A stretch of 64,000 nucleotides of DNA from Notospermus geniculatus (taxonomy: Eukaryota; Nemertea; Pilidiophora; Heteronemertea; Lineidae). The stretch lies in contig NMRB01000525.1 in assembly GCA_002633025.1 (NCBI GenBank), positions 189,527 through 253,526 on the forward strand. Reading direction: 5' to 3'. The notes below the pieces were generated by a model that had not been told where the DNA came from, did no database searches, and saw only the letters and a list, made by a program, of their open reading frames with translations. Every line of letters begins with the position of its first letter. Within the stretch, counting starts at the first letter, position 1. This document shows positions 61,666 through 64,000 of this stretch, one piece after another. The translations under genes and the position numbers were made by a program.

Positions 61666-62665
61666 AGGCTTCCTGTACATAGAAGTATACGGTATTCGGT
61701 ATTTGGTGCACGTTTCGTAATGCACGCGTATACTAGAAAACGAACAAGCTTATTTCAATGAGCGGGTTACATAGCACTATACGAGGAACGGCGCACGCTA
61801 TTCGCGTATACAAGGAATCGCGCTTGCACGATTTTTCCTCTGCGTATACTGACCGTGGTCGGGAGAATGGGCATAGATTGGTCAGTTTACTCATTTCTAA
61901 ATATTTTTTTCGTTGATTTTCAGCAGAAATACTGTATCCGATGTGTTTAGTGGCCGCGGTCAGGAAGACCGTCTTGCCTAGATTTTCTACTTATGCACGT
62001 TCCCGGCCACCAAGTTGAGCACATAGGCGTAAAAAATGTCATTGAAGCCTAAATTTACATAACCACATTGGTCAGACGTCCCATGTCGAGTTTTCTTATA
62101 AATGAAACGCGATGAACTGCATGCTTCAGGGTCATGCTTCAATAAATCTTGTTTCAATGAACTCGGTATGTCATTTTCTCTTCAGTTCTCCATGCCGAAG
62201 TTGTTGTCGAACAGTGACCCTTATAGGATTGCGTTTCATTCACTACTACGGGGTCACATTTTATAACTTGTTGGGAACGTGTGTAATTAGAAAATCTAGG
62301 CACGACGGTCTTCCCAGCCGCGGCCACTAAACACATCGGATACAGTATATTCTCGGCAATCAAAATCAAATTAAATATTGGTTAGTGTCTGATTGTGAAA
62401 CAAAGTTCAGGTTCGATAATTCAGCAAAGGAAATATTTTACAGAGTGCCCCCAAAATGCTAACCCTTTCTCGGTACCTCGGGGGTTGGGTGTAAAAAACG
62501 TCCTGACACATCCTCTACATGACTTAGTACTTTCCGTCAATGCAAATCGAACGACCAAATTGCCGAGTTCAGCCCAGCGTATATCGTATATAAATCGCCG
62601 TGTCCGTATACCGTATACCATATAGAGTATACCGAATACCGTATACTTCTATGTACAGGAAGCCT
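61666..62665. mobile_element. 1 kb element with perfect 37 bp TIRs
   Basis: Ends AGGCTTCCTGTACATAGAAG then TATACGGTATTCGGTAT, exactly repeated as the complement at 62629-62665. Hosts the foldback at 61929-62349. The perfect TIRs imply a young element. No transposase frame; target duplication unclear. Confidence 0.85.
61929..62349. mobile_element. Nested 420 bp foldback
   Basis: Arms of about 62 bp starting ATACTGTATCCGATGTGTTT then AGTGGCCGCGG, a few mismatches. Lies inside the 1 kb element. Confidence 0.82.
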
Positions 62666-62667
62666 TA

Positions 62668-62819
62668 GGGCCCGTTTCCTCCAGCATAAGGCGTGGGCGT
62701 CGTCATTCAAATCACTGAAGCGAAAGTGTGGTGGAAACAGTCAATGACTCATCATAGAAGTGATTCGAACGCCGACAATACCACTGACGCCCACGCCAAA
62801 TGCTGGTGGAAACGGGCCC
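62668..62819. mobile_element. MITE (GGGCCCGTTTCC ends) directly abutting the 1 kb element
   Basis: 152 bp; TIR GGGCCCGTTTCCTCCAGCAT then AGGCGTGGGCGTC, with TTA and TAA at the two ends. Interior palindrome GATTCGAACG / CATTCAAATC-type. Only 2-3 bases separate it from the 1 kb element. Confidence 0.82.
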
Positions 62820-63065
62820 TAACCAGGTAATTGTAACAAGAGCAACGCAGAGCGTGGCATATGCCCCCGACTCAGGCCCGTAGCAGCCCTCTGATAAGTG
62901 TGTGTGTGGGGGGGGGCCTGGCAGGGCCAAATCCAGGATTGACAGAGAGGGGGCGTAGCTCGACGGTGCGCTGAGCATGGAAAAGGAAGTGGGAAGCCAA
63001 AACGGGGGGTCTGGGGGTCCTCCCCCCGAAAATTTTGACAATTTAAGTGCTTTAGATGCATTTTC

Positions 63066-63429
63066 GAGGAGCGGCGTGGTCTAGTGGTTAGTGAGACGGA
63101 CTCCTGATCAGAGGGTCCCGGGTTCGATTCCCAGTCCTGACCAAGAAAAAACACGCTCGCTTGTGACCTTGAGCAAGTCACTTTGCCTCACTTGCTTCAC
63201 CCCACCCAGGTGTAAAAGGGGTACCTGGCTGGTAGTGATGGTCTATGTGAATGTTAGTCTAAGTGCGCTGAAATCGGCTGCCGGGACTGTAATACTCCCC
63301 GGGGAGTGGAGATATGAAATTGGAATGAACAGGCCTATAGCTGGGGGTGATAATTGTGAAGTGCCTTGACACTTAAATGTAAAAAAAGGCACTATAAGCC
63401 CACACATTATTATTATTATTATTATTATT
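63066..63429 (+). mobile_element. tRNA-derived SINE with CORE-like middle and ATT tail
   Basis: Head: TGGTCTAGTGG (box A, 63077-63087) and GGTTCGATTCC (a perfect box B, 63121-63131). The anticodon stem is mismatched, so this is not a live tRNA. Middle: TGACCTTGAGCAAGTCACTT then TGCCTCA, AGGTGTAAAAGGGGTACCTG resembles the conserved core of MIR/CORE-type SINEs. Tail: GTGAAGTGCCTTGACAC, then (ATT)6-7. Flanks (a SINE target duplication) were not resolved. Confidence 0.85.
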
Positions 63430-64000
63430 TTCCTGGGATCTGAGAGCAAAAATATGGACATATATGAAATGGCCAGGGCCATTGTGCTCACCTCTGTGAT
63501 AAGTCTCCATCATGTTAAGTGTGAAACTGTGACTCTCATGGTCAATGTTGAAGGATCAGTACAGATAAGATAAAGCTGAACACATCAAGTCGAAGAAGTA
63601 TTTTTATGATCTGATCAGTATTATCAGTCAATGACATAAACTCAGGTGATGGCACCCAGAAGGAGTACAATTTCTGAATACAAGTGGTATTTGTGAACAA
63701 ACTGCTTTCCTGTCTAGGTCAAAGAAGTCAAAAATTCTATTTTTCAAGATGGCCACCTGGTGGCCACACGTGACATTCCTTGGGACTGAAATATTAGCAG
63801 GAATGTACAGGGTACTTGCATAGATATTTAGACAACAATGAAACATCGTAACATTTACTACTGATGAGATATTGCCAAAGTCAATTTTTTCAAGATGGCT
63901 GCCTGGCAGCCATGTTGAAGTCCAATCGAACCGAAATTTGGCATATAAGTAGACGGTACCAAGACACATATTTAGGCACGGTTAAAGCATCCTAGCTACC
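63430..64000. other. Right edge with paired TTCAAGATGGC segments
   Basis: TTTTCAAGATGGCCACCTGG (63743) and TTTTTTCAAGATGGCTGCCTGG (63887) lie about 145 bp apart, with AATATTAGCAGGA versus GATGAGATATTG context. They look like two units of an old tandem repeat. No gene recognised. Confidence 0.5.

Noticed and set aside
63066-63140. Functional tRNA gene
   Set aside because: Boxes A and B are good but the anticodon stem has two mismatches, there is no paired acceptor stem, and SINE sequence follows directly.

Overview
This is eukaryotic, animal-type DNA. It contains spliced exons with consensus splice sites, intronless rhodopsin-class GPCR genes, and a very dense population of short terminal-inverted-repeat (TIR) elements. 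The palindrome TACATGTA recurs throughout, and neighbouring duplicate copies differ by many insertions. This fits a highly polymorphic marine invertebrate. An echinoderm, hemichordate or cephalochordate is my best guess, but the sequence alone does not settle it. Single N bases at 9703, 24722, 37181, 53851 and 59172 suggest a stitched draft assembly.

Layout. (1) 1657-11446, minus strand: five consecutive internal exons of a pyridoxal-phosphate amino-acid decarboxylase that reads like histidine decarboxylase. The catalytic-lysine half lies off the left edge, and the first coding exon was not found. Its introns are filled with TIR elements and short repeats. (2) 11447-22212: almost gene-free, with nested foldback elements, a lone Tc1-like end, and a roughly 0.6 kb tandem duplication carrying a tRNA-like head. 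(3) 22213-33773 and 33880-46350: two copies of a roughly 12 kb tandem segment, each ending exactly with an intact 340-residue GPCR gene. The copies differ by about ten TIR-element insertions, which reveals empty sites and target-site duplications (hAT, piggyBac, mariner and PIF/Harbinger-like signatures). (4) 46351-48040: a 3' fragment of the same GPCR, and a transmembrane-6 remnant that looks GPCR-derived. (5) 47921-57330: a roughly 480 bp inverted repeat bracketing three tandem 1.2-2.3 kb units. Each unit contains a CRE-like site and the same small ORF starting MAANTGPTK. (6) 57460-58759: a third full-length, more diverged GPCR with a conserved 5' flank. (7) 59130-61392: a fragment of an uncharacterised protein family disrupted by a TIR element, followed by a candidate exon. 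(8) 61666-63429: nested 1 kb, 0.42 kb and 0.15 kb foldback elements and a tRNA-derived SINE.

The genes do not form a pathway. Histidine decarboxylase makes histamine, and the GPCRs are orphan peptide- or amine-type receptors in a recent local expansion, but nothing here links the two. The most distinctive non-gene signal is a repeat family whose core resembles a hammerhead ribozyme (CTGA-R-GA, a GACCCC/GGGGTC stem, then GAAA), present singly and as inverted pairs. A second is that many unrelated foldback elements share one of a few terminal codes.
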